Source: Bedellia somnulentella (Eukaryota; Arthropoda; Insecta; Lepidoptera; Bedelliidae). From it: a DNA stretch of 64,000 bases. The stretch covers positions 2,411,695-2,475,694 of the forward strand of contig OY755190.1 in NCBI GenBank assembly GCA_963576735.1, read 5' to 3'. Numbering within the stretch: position 1 is the stretch's first letter; each line of letters opens with the position of its first letter. Made by a program: the position numbers and the translations under genes. The notes beneath the pieces were generated by a model. That model was not told where the DNA came from and searched no databases. It saw only the letters and a list, made by a program, of their open reading frames with translations. Of the stretch, positions 1-11,700 are shown piece by piece.

Positions 1-198
1 AATTAGTAGACTATAAAAGAAGGGGTTGCCAGTGCTTGAGAGTCAAAACTCCCTCAGCCACTTTTTGAAGTTAAGTAGAGAAAAAACAGTAAGTAAAGGA
101 TGTTGGATTAAAAGGATAAAGTATCTATTAAATAACTTCAAAAGCCTAAGTTGCTTTTAACAATGCGCGGGTAGAAAAATATTGGTGCTATAAGCCGA
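1..198 (-). mobile_element. SINE-1 copy, decayed, cut by window start
   Basis: CTCAGCCACTTTTTGAAGTT and the GGGTAGAAA...ATAAGCCG end match SINE-1 in inverse orientation. Heavily mutated. Confidence 0.6.
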
Positions 199-205
199 AA
201 TTCCC

Positions 206-1002
206 CGCATCTTATTTAAATTATATAATATATTTTTTGCAGCAGAAAGGTACACAATAGTTTTCACTTTTTTCGGTCGGCTAACTATTTTCTTAGTTAA
301 AGTGGTAAGAGCTCCGAAACACACGAAAAAATGATTAATTTTGGACAACTTATTTATCTTGTTTCTATGAAGATAACCAATTTATTAAAAAGGAATAGTT
401 AGTAATGTGCTTTTTATAAAATATTCCTTATAAATAAGTTTGAATTTGTTTTTCTTTGAACTTAATCTCGGCTGACAACCGTGCGAGCGGGACACACTCC
501 TCCAGTTGGGGCTCTTGTTTTAGGACGTTTCTCTGCTTGCCAGTGTTCAAAAGATTACAAGCTTTATTGCGAGTTAATAAATTGCATTATTGTGTATATT
601 TTCAATATTTTCGTGAGTGCTTTTCTCCTGTTTAGTTAGTACCTTCATGTTGAGATTTTACTGATGAAAATATGGTTGGAACTAAACGAGTGCCGAACGA
701 ACTGTTGTTCGAATTTAAACATGTCCATGTATGTTAATTTTGTTTGATTTCCCTTTCAAACTGTCAAAGGTAAAAAACCCATTCAATAAGGTTTCCTGAA
801 GGGGTTTCCCTATCTTGTGGGTATATAAAACTAACCTAAAAACCCTCATAAGATAAAGCGCTTAGGGGCCCAGGTTAAGGATTCAATTATTTTCTGAGTC
901 TTTATTCAAATTATGGAAACTAACATCTGTCGAAATTTCACATCTACCATCAGCGGTTAAAGCTGCGCATGCGTCTATACCTCAGTCAGTATGGTCTTCT
1001 CC
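206..1002. other. No recognised feature
   Basis: AT-rich DNA between a SINE-1 relic and foldback element 1. No frame over ~60 codons looks coding and I see no repeat shared with the rest of the window. Confidence 0.5.
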
Positions 1003-1336
1003 AATTGGCCTAGACCTCGCTTTTTTAACATACCCTTTTTATATTATAAATCGATAAAGGACATCAAACTTAACAACTTTGCCTATAATAAAAAAAAATA
1101 AAAAATAAAAATATCTTTATTAACATAATTAATTTAACAAAGTACATGAGCAATGGTTCCCGCACTAGGTTAAATCCTGTATTGCGGGTAACCTTACACG
1201 ATAGTTTTATAATTTAAACATTTATTTTTTTTTAAAATTAAGACTAAGTTTAACACTAAAAATCACACAGATAAGCTATGTGAATATTACTACTATTTTA
1301 TAAATAAAAAAATATAGAAAAGAAACTTATACTAAT

Positions 1337-1347
1337 AGAATGTGTGT

Positions 1348-1389
<42 letters not shown>

Positions 1390-1392
1390 TGT
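1337..1392. repeat. (TG)n microsatellite in LINE-A 3' region
   Basis: About 22 uninterrupted TG units; (CA)n on the LINE-A strand, lying between ORF2 and the 3' end. Confidence 0.95.
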
Positions 1393-1522
1393 GCAAGTTT
1401 ATTTTTGAACGATTAGTAAGTCTTCAGTTTCATCATATGTCATACATTTCAAACATTCTGTTATCACTTTTTTTAATTCATATCTACTCAAATGTTTTAT
1501 TTGTAACATTTTATTAAATTTA

Positions 1523-3967
1523 TTATAAAGTTAGCAGTTTAGGAATTTGAAAAATGTTACCAAAACCTCTTAAATTGTTTGATTGGTAGTCAATATTTCG
1601 GCTCTTTTTGTGCATTGTCATTAATATTCTTAGTAAGTATATTTTTCTCACTGAAAGCAAATCCGCATCTCTATATAAATTCACTGTAGGATACATATAA
1701 GGCAAATTTAATCCTACCTTTAAAACAGCTCTCTGTGCGCGTTCCAACGGCAATAAAATGGTTTTAGAGCTTCCTCCCCATGTGTCAATGCAATATGATA
1801 ATATAGAATCACACAGAGCATAATAAACTATCTTAAAAGTATGAGTATCAATGACATGTCGCAGATTTTTGAATACAGCGATAAGTTTACGAACTCTCGA
1901 AGTGAGTAGTTCTATGTGTGGTCTAAAGGTTAGGTGACAGTCTATGATAACTCCCAAATATTTTATTGTGGACGTTCTTTCGAGCTTAGGACATTTACAG
2001 AGTACTGCTTGGTTACAATTTATTTCGTGCGCTACAATGTTAAGGTCACTGGAAGGCTCAGTATTTTTACGAATGCTGAATGTGAGATATTTGGTCTTGT
2101 CACTATTTAGGCTAAGTAAATTTGTGGCCATCCAATCAGAGACTGAATCAAGGCCTTTTTGTGCATATTGTCTCACTGTTTGCCAGTCATCACCCCAAAA
2201 TACTAAAGCTGTATCATCTGCAAACGTAAAAATACGGCCGTGCTGCAGCTTTATTTCACACAGGTCATTTATATAGAGAAGAAATAGCGTCGGGCCAATT
2301 ACACTTCCCTGTGGAACACCGTAAGTAACCTCAATAGGGTCGCTTACTGTGTCACCTAACTTTACTGATTGAGTTCTTTGTGTCAAGTAATCTGCAAATA
2401 ATTTTAATTGGTCTCCCCGAATACCGTAGCTTTCTAATTTTTGAAGTAGGATGTGAATAGATACGGTATCAAAGGCCTTTGCCAAGTCGATAAAGATACC
2501 GAGACACTTTTTACCTCTATCCACATCACTAACTATTAGGTTTGTGAGGTCAGCAACTGCATCTGCTGTGGAAATACCTTTGCGGAAGCCATATTGATTG
2601 GATGACAGTATATTTTTTGATTCCAGGTACTTTAGTAATCGACTATTAATTAGCTTTTCCAGTATTTTAGAAAGTGTTGAAAGAAGAGATATTGGTCTAT
2701 AATTTCCATACGATCGTTTATCTCCATTTTTATAAATGGGCGTTATAAGGGCTTGTTTAAGGATTTTAGGGAAAATACTATTTGAAAAAGATAAGTTTAT
2801 CAAGTGAACCAGGATTGCATTCAGTTCATGTTGGTTTTTTTTAAATATGGTGGATGATATCATATCATGGCCTGTGGAGTATTTGTTGTTGAGACTGTTT
2901 ACAGTACTGGCCATTTCTGTCATATCTGTTTCAAGCAGAACGAAAGAATCAATTGTATTTCGTATAGGACACGTTTGTTTTGACGGTTTTGGGCATTTCT
3001 TTACTATATCATCTGCGAGAGATTTACCAACATTAGAGAAATATTTATTAAAATTAGTGGCTGCTGATTTTGGTGACTCATTGTTGAAAAAGTGGTCGAG
3101 TGACTTTGTTTTCTTTGGCTTATAGTTAGTAAGTGTATTTATGACTTGCCAAGTTGCTTTTATATTATTAGCTCTGGCCTTTTCTAGTTCACTTCTTTCA
3201 TAGATAATTTTTAATTTACGCAGTAAGGAATTGCAAAAGTTTCTGTATCTAGTATAGGTACTTTTAAGAACAAGGTTACTAGTAGATTTTTTTAGTTTTT
3301 TGTGCAACATATCTCGGTTTTTCATACAGCGAAGTAGTCCGGGTGTTATCCAAGGTTTTAGGGGAAGTTTACGTCGTGTCAATGTTTTTGTAATTGTGTT
3401 ATTTCTTACAATATCACTGAGAGTATTTACGAAACGCTCTGTGGCAGCATTACATTCGTTTTCTAACATTACTTGACTAAAATCTGTTTCTTGTATAGCT
3501 GTAGTTATCCCGGAATAGTCAATTTTCTGTATTGTGTTGCTTAATGATTTACGCGGCCTAAAGGACTCGATACACAAGTATATAGTGCTGTGATCAGTCA
3601 ACGTGTTTTCTATTACCAATATATTTACGACGTAATTAGATTTTAATAAGACATGGTCTAGACACGCGTCAACTCTAGTAGGATAAGTATGTCCTGGCAA
3701 AAGTCCATGAGTAGATGTAAGATTTAAATAGTCTTCAGCGTGGTTATTTAAAGGATTATTAATTATGTTAATATTAAAGTCACCCAATAAGAAAATGTTT
3801 TTGAATCTAGTAAGTGAAGTTAGCAAAGAATCGAGTGAATTTATAAAATTATCAGTACTTAAAAAACTGGGTGAACGATAAATTGATATAATTGCTACAG
3901 TATTATCAACGATTGTAATAAGACAATTGCCATCTTTTATCTCCGGTTCGTAAGTATAATTATTAAT
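1523..3967 (-). CDS. LINE-A ORF2, rest of endonuclease and reverse transcriptase
   Basis: Continues the endonuclease (YRSPSF, LLGDFNINI, CLDHVLL, LTDHSTIY), then the reverse transcriptase with YRPISLLSTLSKILEKLI, FIDLAKAFDTVS, GVPQGSVIGPTLFLLYINDL and the catalytic FADD box in TFADDTALVFWG. The ~815-residue frame has no stop. Joined across the 9-bp duplication ATTATTAAT it continues the N-terminal part in frame, so the ORF was intact when LINE-C arrived. Confidence 0.85.
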   Translation of the reverse strand: MNNYTYEPEIKDGNCLITIVDNTVAIISIYRSPSFLSTDNFINSLDSLLTSLTRFKNIFLLGDFNINIINNPLNNHAEDYLNLTSTHGLLPGHTYPTRVDACLDHVLLKSNYVVNILVIENTLTDHSTIYLCIESFRPRKSLSNTIQKIDYSGITTAIQETDFSQVMLENECNAATERFVNTLSDIVRNNTITKTLTRRKLPLKPWITPGLLRCMKNRDMLHKKLKKSTSNLVLKSTYTRYRNFCNSLLRKLKIIYERSELEKARANNIKATWQVINTLTNYKPKKTKSLDHFFNNESPKSAATNFNKYFSNVGKSLADDIVKKCPKPSKQTCPIRNTIDSFVLLETDMTEMASTVNSLNNKYSTGHDMISSTIFKKNQHELNAILVHLINLSFSNSIFPKILKQALITPIYKNGDKRSYGNYRPISLLSTLSKILEKLINSRLLKYLESKNILSSNQYGFRKGISTADAVADLTNLIVSDVDRGKKCLGIFIDLAKAFDTVSIHILLQKLESYGIRGDQLKLFADYLTQRTQSVKLGDTVSDPIEVTYGVPQGSVIGPTLFLLYINDLCEIKLQHGRIFTFADDTALVFWGDDWQTVRQYAQKGLDSVSDWMATNLLSLNSDKTKYLTFSIRKNTEPSSDLNIVAHEINCNQAVLCKCPKLERTSTIKYLGVIIDCHLTFRPHIELLTSRVRKLIAVFKNLRHVIDTHTFKIVYYALCDSILSYCIDTWGGSSKTILLPLERAQRAVLKVGLNLPYMYPTVNLYRDADLLSVRKIYLLRILMTMHKKSRNIDYQSNNLRGFGNIFQIPKLLTL

Positions 3968-4052
3968 CATACATCGCGCGCGCGCTCCGGACAGATGCGC
4001 ACGTCATACGTGATGCGGTATAAACCTACTCGCGACAGCTTGTGAAGTCAAT

Positions 4053-5312
4053 ATGACGACTCAATTAGTGAAATGTTCTAGTTGTAACATAGTGATTAAC
4101 GAACTGCTTGCATTTATTCAAAATAAATGTGATATAATGGATGAAGAAAGTCTTGTGCGGCTGTGTTTGGATACATTCTCTGAAGTGGATATAGATACGG
4201 CCAAATCGCTTTTATTTGAATCGGTCTCGAAAAAGAAGAAAATAAGAAAGAGACAAGGCAAAAAACAAAGAAATATTGATGACATTATTTGTCTTATGAA
4301 AGAAATGGAGCCGGAAGAAATGCCTGTGTTTGTGGCGAAAGATCTACAAAAATTGCCGCCGGTAACATTCGATCATATAGATGTTACGAGGCTTCTGAAA
4401 GATATTGTTTTAATTCAAACAGAGTTGCGATCTATTCAAGAACAATACCAATCAAAACTAGGCAACTTTGTAACGGTTGAACAGCTAAACCAGCTCAAAG
4501 AGGAATTAAGTAAACAATCATCGAATCATTCGCATCAGCCTATTATGACAATAAATGATAAAAGAGGTGCTTTCTGTTTAAATGATACCTTTGAATACAG
4601 TGGCCCGATGGGATTAGTTTTGTCTGAGTCAGAAATGAAAGAACCACAATGTGAGGGTAGTTGTAAAGCGTCGTCAACGTTAGATAACGGCCATCAACGG
4701 TCATCGCGATCCTACTCCGACGTAATTAGTGAACGAGCGAGCGTGACGTCAGCCGCTGCCCCCGCCACCGCCGCCGCCGACTCGAAGCAAGCATCACCTG
4801 TATCGGCGAATGAGTCACCGCTGCGTGGAATTACGCGGGTTGACAACAATACACCGTCCGGCGAAACACCTTTGCACCCTGATTGTCAACAACTCAAAAC
4901 GATAACTTTAACGAATAAAACCGAGGTATGGACTACGGTCACTCGCAAGAAGAAAAATAAATTCTTGAGTACTAAGGGAACGGCAGAGTCAAGCGGAAAA
5001 TTTAGGGCGGCTATTACAAATATCCCACTGTTTGTTAATCGCGTTGATAAAGGAACCACAGAGCAGGATATAAGAGATTACATTGAACAAAGCACAGGTG
5101 TACTCGTTGATGTGAAACAAATAAATATGAAAAACGAGAAAAGACATTATAATGCATTTAAAATTTACGTGCCACAAAACAAAATTGATTTATTTTTAAA
5201 TGACTCGTTATGGCCTGCAGGAATATCTTTCCGCCGTTTTATATATATAAATAGGCAAGATACCAAGCCGTTAAATAGAAACGACGTTAAAACGAATACT
5301 AATAATGGATAA
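4053..5312 (+). CDS. LINE-C ORF1 (419 aa, nucleic-acid-binding type)
   Basis: Begins MTTQLVKCSSCNIVINELL with a CxxC pair. A basic run KKKKIRKRQGKKQRN and a probable coiled coil (about residues 110-155, LKDIVLIQTELRSIQEQYQ) follow. After an Ala/Ser-rich linker comes a C-terminal part (about 310-400, FVNRVDKGTTEQDIRDYIEQ) resembling an RRM-like fold. ORF1 proteins of this group coat the element RNA. It ends TAATGGATAA, overlapping the ORF2 start. Confidence 0.8.
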   Translation: MTTQLVKCSSCNIVINELLAFIQNKCDIMDEESLVRLCLDTFSEVDIDTAKSLLFESVSKKKKIRKRQGKKQRNIDDIICLMKEMEPEEMPVFVAKDLQKLPPVTFDHIDVTRLLKDIVLIQTELRSIQEQYQSKLGNFVTVEQLNQLKEELSKQSSNHSHQPIMTINDKRGAFCLNDTFEYSGPMGLVLSESEMKEPQCEGSCKASSTLDNGHQRSSRSYSDVISERASVTSAAAPATAAADSKQASPVSANESPLRGITRVDNNTPSGETPLHPDCQQLKTITLTNKTEVWTTVTRKKKNKFLSTKGTAESSGKFRAAITNIPLFVNRVDKGTTEQDIRDYIEQSTGVLVDVKQINMKNEKRHYNAFKIYVPQNKIDLFLNDSLWPAGISFRRFIYINRQDTKPLNRNDVKTNTNNG

Positions 5313-8124
5313 TTGTCTCAAAGAAACTAAACTTATCAGTTTTAACTGCCGATCGGTCACCCGGTCAGTTGATTACGTAAGACAATTATGTCGATCAGCT
5401 GATTTTATATGCCTACAAGAGACTTGGCTATTGCCACATGACCTGGCCTACTTAGGCACAATTGACTCGGAGTTTGCCTACACGGGGAAGTCTGCGGTGG
5501 ATACGTCGCTAGGTATTTTACGCGGCCGACCATACGGTGGTGTAGCTATACTGTGGCGTAAACATGTGTTTAAAAAAGTGTCTATTATTGTTTGCAAGAG
5601 TGTGCGGCTGGCTGCGGTAAAAGTCGAGCTAACGGATAGATGTTTCATTGTGTTTTCGGTCTATATGCCAACAGACGTAAGTGATAATCTTGTGGAGTTT
5701 GTTGAGTGTTTGAGTGAAATTAAAGCTATCATTGAGGATGCTAGTGTGGACGCAGTGTTCATGCTTGGAGACTACAACGCGGACATTGGTAAGCGATTTG
5801 GACTTGAAATGTTACAATTTTGTGATGAACAATTGTGGAAATGTGCGGACTTTGAGATTCTAGGCAGAAAGTCGGACTCGTATACTTATATTAGTGATGC
5901 TCACGACAGTAGGAGCTGGTTAGATCACTGCCTAGTTACCGAGGCAGCTTGGCGGACTATTGTAGGTGTTAAAATAAACTACGACATGTCATGGTCGGAT
6001 CATTTTGCATTAGAGATAAGATGTAATTTAGATGTTATAAGACCGAAAATTATTAACAGAGATACAGAAATTAATAAGGTAGTATGGGGTAACAGGGATG
6101 AAGAACAAATTGAGTTATATACTGATTATTGCTTTAAACGGTTGAAACATTTAGACTTTCCTGAAGAATTTAGAACTTGTTGTGATACTATGTGTAATAA
6201 TTTAAACCATAGGATAGTATTAGATAATATGTATGAGTCTTTAATTAATATCCTTACCGAAGCGGCAGTGTATAGTCATTATAATACTGTAAAGCATGTG
6301 CGCAAGAGAAATTTTGTGTTAGGCTGGAACAAACATGTCAGTGCGTCCCACGGGGAAGCTCGGCGCAGTTTTCTAGAATGGGTCTCTCACGGTAAACCTA
6401 CCTCAGGGCCGGCTTATGATAGAATGCGTGAAACTCGTAAAATTTTTAAATCGAAACTTAAGTGGTGCCAAAATAACGCTGAGCAAATCAGAATGGATAT
6501 AATAGCGTCGCACCACTCGGGAAAAAAGTTTTCAGCTTTTTGGAGGGCAGCTAAAAAAGTAAATCCTGCGTCTAGCTTACCCGCGAATATAGAAGGGGTG
6601 GGGGAACCGTCACAGATAGCGGAATTGTTCAAAGCTCATTTCAAAGTCGTTCCCCATTCTGTCGCGGTTGCGAGTTCTTCTACCGATCTAGTAGTCGATC
6701 AAACGGTGCCCCTTAGCCGGTTCTCGGCTAAGGAGGTAGCCCAGGTCATTAGCGGCATGACTCGGGGTAAGTCACCGGGGCATGACATGCTTAGTGTCGA
6801 GCACCTTAAATATGGTAGTGTGCATTTAGCTAGGGTACTGGCCCTGTTGTTCACGGCAGGACTGAGACACTCGTACTTGCCTGAGCCGTTGATGCGTACT
6901 GTTGTTGTCCCGGTTGTGAAGAACAGGACGGGTGATGTAGCGAGCATTAGCAACTATCGGCCTATCTCCCTTGCTACAATTGTTGGTAGGGTGCTGGATT
7001 GTCTGCTTGACCAATGGCTTAGAAAGCATACGAAGCTGCATGACGCTCAGTTCGGGTTTAGACCCGGTCTATCGACCGAGTCGGCCATAGCGTGTCTCAA
7101 GCATACCGTCCAGCATTACACTGACAGGCGGACGCCTGTCTTCGCCTGCTTCCTCGACCTTTCCAAAGCTTTCGACCTTGTGTCATATGAGAGGTTGTGG
7201 GATAAGCTGAGACACGAGACCACCCTCCCAGTAGAACTTATACTACTCTTGCAGTTCTGGTATAAAAACCAGACTAATAACGTCAGGTGGGCGGGGTCTC
7301 TGTCGTCTTCTTATTCCCTGGATTGTGGCGTTCGACAGGGTGGAGTCACGTCGACTACGCTATTTTCGCTGTATATAAACCGACTGATCGGTGAGCTCAG
7401 CAGCACCATGATGGGCTGCTCTGTTGGTGGAACTATGATTAACAACATTAGCTACGCCGATGACATGGTGCTGCTGAGCCCATCGATAAGAGGGCTAAGG
7501 GTACTTTTAAAAAAGTGTGAGGGCTATGTTGAGGCACACGGTCTGAAGTATAACCCCACTAAGAGTGAATTGTTAGTTTTTAAGGCAGGCTGTAAAACCT
7601 ACAACTCGCCAAATGTTGTGCTTGGAGGCTTGGCACTCAAGCGAGTGTCAAAGGTCAAATATTTAGGACACTGGGTCACTGAAGGCCTGAAAGATGATGA
7701 GGATGTGGAAAGGGAGCGGAGGGCGCTGGCAGTCCGGTGTAATATGTTGGTTCGCAGGTTTGCTAGGTGTACAAAAGACGTTAAGGTGACACTTTTTAAA
7801 TCATACTGTCAGTCACTGTACACTTGCAGCCTGTGGGCCGGCTGCACACAGGGGGCTCTCAGCGCCCTTCGCGTCCAGTATAATAACGGCTTCAGGATGC
7901 TGTTGGGGCTGCCGCGCTACTGCAGCGCCTCCGGTATGTTTGCCGAAGCGCGCACGGACGGCTTCGCCACCATCCTGCGCAAGCGGACGGCATCCCTGTG
8001 GCGGCGGGTGCGCGACAGCAACAACAGCCTCCTGAGGACCGTGGCGGACCGAATCCAGGGCACCCTTCAGGAGCACTGGATGAAAATGCACGCCCCAGTT
8101 AAACGTCCTCAAAGGAAGTTCTAG
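5305..8124 (+). CDS. LINE-C ORF2, endonuclease-reverse transcriptase (939 aa)
   Basis: The ATG lies inside the ORF1 stop region (ATGGATAA), suggesting reinitiation or coupled translation. Endonuclease: ISFNCRSVTRSVDYV, CLQETWLLPHD, RPYGGVAILWRK, LGDYNADIG, WLDHCLVTE, SWSDHFALEI. Reverse transcriptase: ISNYRPISLATIVGRVLDCL, FLDLSKAFDLVSYERLW, CGVRQGGVTSTTLFSLYINR and catalytic YADD in ISYADDMVLLS. Clade resembles Daphne/CR1-L2 relatives; the exact assignment would need a tree. The frame is intact. Confidence 0.9.
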   Translation: MDNCLKETKLISFNCRSVTRSVDYVRQLCRSADFICLQETWLLPHDLAYLGTIDSEFAYTGKSAVDTSLGILRGRPYGGVAILWRKHVFKKVSIIVCKSVRLAAVKVELTDRCFIVFSVYMPTDVSDNLVEFVECLSEIKAIIEDASVDAVFMLGDYNADIGKRFGLEMLQFCDEQLWKCADFEILGRKSDSYTYISDAHDSRSWLDHCLVTEAAWRTIVGVKINYDMSWSDHFALEIRCNLDVIRPKIINRDTEINKVVWGNRDEEQIELYTDYCFKRLKHLDFPEEFRTCCDTMCNNLNHRIVLDNMYESLINILTEAAVYSHYNTVKHVRKRNFVLGWNKHVSASHGEARRSFLEWVSHGKPTSGPAYDRMRETRKIFKSKLKWCQNNAEQIRMDIIASHHSGKKFSAFWRAAKKVNPASSLPANIEGVGEPSQIAELFKAHFKVVPHSVAVASSSTDLVVDQTVPLSRFSAKEVAQVISGMTRGKSPGHDMLSVEHLKYGSVHLARVLALLFTAGLRHSYLPEPLMRTVVVPVVKNRTGDVASISNYRPISLATIVGRVLDCLLDQWLRKHTKLHDAQFGFRPGLSTESAIACLKHTVQHYTDRRTPVFACFLDLSKAFDLVSYERLWDKLRHETTLPVELILLLQFWYKNQTNNVRWAGSLSSSYSLDCGVRQGGVTSTTLFSLYINRLIGELSSTMMGCSVGGTMINNISYADDMVLLSPSIRGLRVLLKKCEGYVEAHGLKYNPTKSELLVFKAGCKTYNSPNVVLGGLALKRVSKVKYLGHWVTEGLKDDEDVERERRALAVRCNMLVRRFARCTKDVKVTLFKSYCQSLYTCSLWAGCTQGALSALRVQYNNGFRMLLGLPRYCSASGMFAEARTDGFATILRKRTASLWRRVRDSNNSLLRTVADRIQGTLQEHWMKMHAPVKRPQRKF

Positions 8125-8378
8125 TCCGTGTGTCCGTTAGCATTGTACATAATATCAGGTAGCCTGTTTGTTTATAATGTAAATAATTATTGCTTGTTAT
8201 AAATTTTTTTAATTGTTTTGTTTTTTGTAATTGTGTTGTATTTTTTATATTGTCTTTTTTTTTGTATCATACATATAGTTTACTAAAAATAGTCTTAAGT
8301 CTTCTTACTAACCATTGTATGTTGTATGTTTTGTATGTTATGTACCTTGTTGTGCGAAATAAAGAATATTATTATTAT

Positions 8379-8726
8379 ATTATTAATCCCTTTCCTTGTG
8401 TAAATAACGACACCATCGTTTTGATTATTGTTACGTTTGGTAGCAAAACTGTCATATCCATTGATGATTGGTAAGTTGGAAGTTTTCGCTAACCAGCACT
8501 CAGTTAGCACAATAATGTCAGGGTCAGATTTTATTCTAGCTATAAGTGTTTGTAGCCCGGACATATTGCAATTTATACTGCGTATGTTCTGAGATAATAT
8601 TTTCAGTTTTTGCCGAGGGTTTACATACGTAGTAACATATTCTGGAGTGCATTTATATGCATTTGCAACGGTCAGATTATCTAGGTCATTTGACACTTGA
8701 ATAATATTATTATCTAGCATTTCCAA
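8379..8726 (-). CDS. LINE-A ORF2, endonuclease N-terminal part
   Basis: Encodes the start of an apurinic-type endonuclease: KILSQNIRSINCN, then DIIVLTECWL with the catalytic Glu, and GVVIYTRKGINN. The frame ends where LINE-C is inserted and resumes at 3967. The ATG at 8720 is the likeliest start (MLDNNIIQV), though the frame is open further upstream beyond LINE-B (HKLLSCSFVLHL). Confidence 0.8.
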
Positions 8727-8729
8727 ATG

Positions 8730-11700
8730 TAAATTTATTTATTTTATTTTATTTTATTTGGAAGATTTACAGCGTATACATTAACTAAACAATAAAGTAA
8801 ACAGTGCAATGCCAATTAAAAATCTCCACCTATAACAATAAAAACTAGAAAACAACAACTTACAGACTAAAAGAAAATTCAAATAACAGACTGAGAACAA
8901 TAGAAATCACGGTAACAACACTAAAAACTAAATTAATTATTGCTAAATAAGAGAAATATAAAAATAATTAACTTAAATGTTTTGAAAAAATGAATTGGTA
9001 AGTAATCGCTTAATTGCTGAAATGCTGGAGTTAAATATGTCGAAATCATTTTGAATTTCATTATATTCCCTAGAAACTCGTATTATAAATGAATTCTGCC
9101 TGTAGTTGGTTCTGGCCTGAGGCACATGTAATAAAGACCGCTGACGTAATGCCATCGGATTTGTACGCAGCTGTACCTTGGACAGTAACTCAGGACAATT
9201 AACCGAACCATTTGCTATCTTAGCCAAGTTACAGATATCTGAAATGTTACGTCTAACATCGAGTGGGACGAAATGATATTTTTTGCAACGCTCATAGTAG
9301 CCTGAAATCGATTGCTTACATTTAAAATCCAGATACCTTAGAAATCTCTTTTGAATGGCTTCTATTCTATTCTTATAAATCTGATACCGCGGGTTCCACA
9401 CAGAGGAAGCGTACTCGAGATGACTTCGGACGTAGGCGCAGTATAATATTTTTATAGTTTTAATATCTTGGAAATCAGATGCAGTTCTCATTATAAATCC
9501 TAATGTTCTAGACGCTTTGTTCACTATACTGTTGATGTGATTATCAAATAAAAGATGGTTATCGACAACAACGCCTAGATCTCTTATAAAGTTTACCTTG
9601 GTAAGGGTTCGACCATTTAATATGTAATTAAACTGAATGAGTTCTCTCTTTCGGGAAAATGACACACAGTAACATTTAGAAACATTCAGGTCAAGCTTAT
9701 TTGTGAGACAATAATTTTGGAAACGATCTAAATCCGACTGTAGGTTGCGGGCGTCACTTATACTTTTAATATATTTTAAAACTTTCATGTCGTCCGCAAA
9801 CAGAAGTATCTTAGAATGTAAGAAACATTTGTTGATGTTGTTAATAACAATAATAAACAACAGTGGTCCCAGTAACGAACCCTGAGGGACACCAGACGGA
9901 ATACTTGACCAGCTTGACATAAACCCCTGAAGTGCAACTGCTTGGCTACGATTTCGAATGTATGATTCAAACCATCTCAAAAGGTCGCCATGTATGCCAG
10001 ATTCAACCAACCTCCTCAGCACAACTTGATGGTCTATACGATCAAAGCATTTTTGGTAGTCCGTATACACAACATCTACTTGTTCACCATTTTCCATACC
10101 TTCACTAATAAAGTCAGTCGCTAGTAGTAGGTTTGTCGTGGTCGACCGTTTTTTGAGGAAGCCGTGCTGCTCATCATTAAAATCGTTCTGTAATGCTGCG
10201 TACAATTGGTCGTAAACTAGTCTCTCGAGCGTTTTCCCAAAAAGGCATAGCTTAGATATAGGCCTATAATTTTCAACGTGACTTTTATCACCCTTCTTGT
10301 GGATTGGTGTTATAAATGCGGACTTCCAAATACTGGGTACAATACCCTCCGCAAAAGATCGCCTAAAAAGAATGGATAGTGGAGCCGCAATACTTTTAGC
10401 ACAGTTAATAATAAAGATAGGGGGTATATCATCTGGGCCTCCGGATTTATAGGGATCCAGGTTTTTTAATATTTTATACACTTCATCGTCAATAACTTCA
10501 ATGGCAGATATGGTATTACAAGGGCTCATGGTGGTGTGTTGAAAAGTAGAGCTTGAGTGAGTATCTGAAGCCACGAAATTCGTCTGGAAATACTCTGCAA
10601 ATAGCTGACTAATTTGTTCACCATTCGCAGCTGTTTTAATTTTATAATGCATGGAAGATGGAAAAGATGAACCCATTTTTTTGCCTTTTACGTAAGTCCA
10701 AAAATATTTAGGATTATCAATAACAGATGATTCAACTCTCGATATATAAGCGGCAAAACATAGCTTTTCCTCTTTAACTGCGCGATTTCTTAAGAGAGCA
10801 AAGGTATTATAATCTGTTATGTTTTGATAATTCTTATATTTTTTATGATACTTAGCTTTCTCTTTTAATATTTTTATCAAAGCTGAACTATACCATGGAG
10901 GGTAAGAGTTGGGTACCATTAATCGTGTTGGTATGTATTTGTCACGGAGTTCATAAATTCGGTTATAAAAAACATCAACAGCTCTCTCGAAGGGAATACT
11001 ATTTAAAAGATTGCTCCAATTGGTCTCATCTAACTCCGAAACTATAGACGAATACTCACCTTTGTAATACAAATATCTACGCCTAGGCTGTTCTTTAAGA
11101 GTAACGACACCTGCTAGATTTAGGGAAATATTTATAGAACAATGGTGAGCATCCTCCGGCACTAATGGGGAGTCACAGCGCTGAACGACAACCGGCTGGT
11201 TGGAGAGTACTAGATCTAAAATTCGCTCATTATGATTTGGAACGCCGTTATACTGGTAAAGCCCACATACCGCAATAGAATCAAGAAAGTTAGTTAGTGA
11301 ATAACTTGGTGAGTCATTAACAAATATTGGCTGCAACTCCTGCACATTGTTATGAGATCTCCAATTTAACTTATCTCCGAAATTGAAGTCACCTATACAC
11401 AAGAAAATATCACTTAAGTTACTCATAACAATGTCATTTAAATTATTAATAAAGTTATTAAGTTGGGTAGTATAAGAATATCCACAGTTTTCATCGCACA
11501 GGTAAAGTGTACATAAATGAACATATTTTGTGGTTGACCGTGGTGCTGATTTAGGTAAAGATATAGTGAGCCAAATATCTTCGGCTGAACTTCGCCAATC
11601 CAGTCTTTCAGACGCTATTACTCGTATTTGCTTCTTAACTGCGATCAAAACACCGCCGCCCATCTTTTGACGAGTTTTTACATAATCACGATCTCGTCTC

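Larger units (their letters stand above)
3968..8378 (+). mobile_element. LINE-C, apparently full-length CR1/L2-group retrotransposon
   Basis: Flanked by the 9-bp duplication ATTATTAAT (3959-3967 and 8379-8387). It starts with a GC-rich CGCGCGCGCGCTCCGG leader that may be part of an internal promoter (inference). ORF1 and ORF2 overlap by 8 bases. The 3' end has AATAAAG followed by an (ATT)n tail, as in L2/CR1-type elements that do not end in poly(A). It is inserted in antisense orientation in LINE-A ORF2. No stop or frameshift in either ORF, so it may be young or active. Confidence 0.88.

Noticed and set aside
7813..8112. 99-residue minus-strand frame inside LINE-C ORF2
   Set aside because: It is antisense to the conserved C-terminal part of the reverse transcriptase reading frame.
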